From: Candidatus Stoquefichus massiliensis AP9
GTDB taxonomy: Bacteria > Bacillota_I > Bacilli_A > Erysipelotrichales > Coprobacillaceae
Length of the DNA: 64,000 nucleotides
Assembly: GCF_000455285.1 (NCBI RefSeq)
Contig: NZ_HG005286.1
Coordinates: forward strand, 138,191-202,190
Reading direction: 5' to 3'
Part shown: positions 62,713 through 64,000 of the stretch, piece by piece
Layout: every line of letters starts with the position of its first letter
Numbering within the stretch: the stretch's first letter is position 1
Program-made: the position numbers and the translations under genes
Notes under the pieces: model-generated
Told to the model about the DNA's origin: nothing
Database searches by the model: none
What the model saw: only the letters and a program-made list of their open reading frames with translations

Positions 62713-64000
62713 ATGAAAACAATATATACGAATGGAAATATCATAACTTTAGAGAATATAAGTGGTAATGCTTTAGTTGAAGAAAATGGTAAGATTATAG
62801 GTATTGGAGATTATCAGAATCTATATGAAGAAAATATGAAAGTTGTTGATTTAAAAGGGTCAACATTAATGCCAGCATTTATAGATGCACATAGCCATTT
62901 AAGTGGTTATGCTATGAACTATTTACAGGTTGCATTAGATGATTGTCAAAGTATAGAAGATATTCAGGAAACGATTCGTGCATATATACAAGATAATCAT
63001 CAAGAAGATCAATTCATAAATTGTAAGGGATATAATCAGGAGAATCTTAAAGAGAAACAACATATAACAAAACAACAATTAGATTCTATTTCATCAACAA
63101 TTCCTATAGTTATACAACACTATACGGGACATTGTGGCGTTATGAATAGTGCTGCTTTACATAGATTAAATATAACAAAAGATACAAAATCACCATCAGG
63201 GGGATATATTGATTATGATCAAGGATTCTTAGAAGAAAATGCATATACTTTTTATATTCAAAGAATTCCTATGCCATCTTTAAAAGAATTAAAAAAAGCA
63301 TATCGACAAGCACAATATCAATATGCAAGTTATGGTATAACAACATTACAAGATGGCATGATAGTAGATGAGTTAAAAGATATATATCAAGTACTTATTG
63401 ATTCAAATGACTTCTTTTTAGATGTTGTTGGTTATCCAGGATTTGAATCTCATCAATTTATAAAAACATTTAAAGATTATCAAAAGGTTTATCACCATCA
63501 TTTTAAAATTGGCGGATATAAAACTTTTTTGGATGGATCTCCACAAAATAAAACAGCATGGACTATTGATCCATATGTTGATGGAACATATGGATATCCA
63601 ACCTTAACAGATGAACAATTACATAATTATCTTTTAAAGGCTATTCAAGAGGATATGCAGATATTAGTACATTGTAATGGTGATCAGGCAATTCAACATT
63701 ATATAAATGAATATCAAAAAGTTCATCAACAGGATATTCGACCAGTAATTATTCATGCACAAATGATGAGACCCGCACAAATGCAACAAGCAAAAAAATT
63801 GGGTATGATTCCTTCGTTCTTTCTTGCACATGTTTATTATTTTGGAGATATTCATAGAAGAAATATGGGAGAGTTAAGAGCTCAGACAATTAGTCCACTA
63901 CATTCTGCTTTAAAATATAAGCTTCTTTTTACAATGCATACTGATGCACCCGTTATACAACCTAATATGATTGAAACTATTCATGTTGCTGTGAATAGAC
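62713..64000 (+). CDS. YtcJ-type amidohydrolase, cut by the window end
   Basis: At least 429 aa; starts at ATG 62713 with GGAGG 7 bases upstream and runs open to the end of the window. Amidohydrolase family 3 features: TIYTNGNIITLE start, LMPAFIDAHSHLSGY (first metal His pair), IQHYTGHCGVMNSAAL, the ITTLQDG segment, GGYKTFLDGSPQNKTAW, LVHCNGDQAI, VIIHAQMMR and MHTDAPV. Members hydrolyse amide bonds of various small molecules; substrate unknown. Typical length is about 530 aa, so roughly 100 residues lie beyond the window. Confidence 0.88.
   Translation, partial: MKTIYTNGNIITLENISGNALVEENGKIIGIGDYQNLYEENMKVVDLKGSTLMPAFIDAHSHLSGYAMNYLQVALDDCQSIEDIQETIRAYIQDNHQEDQFINCKGYNQENLKEKQHITKQQLDSISSTIPIVIQHYTGHCGVMNSAALHRLNITKDTKSPSGGYIDYDQGFLEENAYTFYIQRIPMPSLKELKKAYRQAQYQYASYGITTLQDGMIVDELKDIYQVLIDSNDFFLDVVGYPGFESHQFIKTFKDYQKVYHHHFKIGGYKTFLDGSPQNKTAWTIDPYVDGTYGYPTLTDEQLHNYLLKAIQEDMQILVHCNGDQAIQHYINEYQKVHQQDIRPVIIHAQMMRPAQMQQAKKLGMIPSFFLAHVYYFGDIHRRNMGELRAQTISPLHSALKYKLLFTMHTDAPVIQPNMIETIHVAVNR

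Overview
The window is a low-GC, AT-rich bacterial chromosome segment centred on the replication origin. Gene order (dnaA, dnaN, yaaA, recF, gyrB, gyrA to the left; rpmH, rnpA, yidC, jag to the right), canonical TTGaca/TATAAT promoters, GGAGG ribosome binding sites and TTG/GTG starts indicate a Firmicute. The small genome style, an anaerobic sulfatase-maturase, sporulation-like genes (BofA-like, SpoIIR-like), a dlt operon and abundant PTS/RpiR genes suggest a gut Erysipelotrichia/Coprobacillaceae-type organism; this placement is inference. Most genes left of dnaA run on the minus strand and most on the right run on the plus strand, as expected for divergence from oriC. No tRNA, 5S/16S/23S rRNA, CRISPR array, insertion sequence or prophage was recognised.

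Layout. 1-2 kb: an RNA-repair pair (RtcB ligase and RlaP-type nucleotidyltransferase). 2-10.6 kb: YitT protein, leaderless GH25 lysozyme, 2-hydroxyacid dehydrogenase, secreted NlpC/P60 peptidase, L-lactate dehydrogenase, and fruK-fruA fructose uptake. 10.6-19 kb: a conserved block equivalent to Bacillus tadA-scr-dnaX-ybaB-recR-bofA-tmk-holB-yaaT-trmN6-rsmI, including the 4.5S SRP RNA and a previously easy-to-miss BofA-like gene. 19-23.4 kb: a dlt operon in the order A-C-B-D. 23.5-27.8 kb: serS under a T-box leader, an amino/dicarboxylic acid symporter, a DUF4230 protein and a small membrane-anchored protein. 27.8-33.5 kb: gyrA, gyrB, recF, yaaA. 33.6-40.9 kb: an insertion between yaaA and dnaN with a two-component/ABC exporter module and a Cache-GGDEF diguanylate cyclase whose own leader is a c-di-GMP-I riboswitch. 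41-46.1 kb: dnaN, dnaA, oriC DnaA-box fields, rpmH, rnpA, yidC, jag.

46-52.6 kb is accessory and separates jag from mnmE: a DUF2798 membrane protein behind an attenuator-like leader, a sulfosugar-type locus (anaerobic sulfatase maturase, RpiR regulator, PTS EIIC, cytosolic Cys-type sulfatase) with three evenly spaced operators, and a complete Fst-type type I toxin-antitoxin module. This island is bracketed by imperfect direct repeats of about 160-170 bp that carry an antitoxin-like promoter at one end and an almost identical gene promoter/RBS/start at the other, upstream of the maturase and of mnmE respectively.

52.6-64 kb: mnmE, two unknown membrane proteins, a stand-alone PRD protein, a metallophosphoesterase, a lysine-riboswitch operon (stand-alone ACT protein, dapA, dapB, lysA) that supplies meso-diaminopimelate/lysine, a duplicated-domain lipoprotein, a minimal SpoIIR-like secreted protein and an amidohydrolase cut by the window end.
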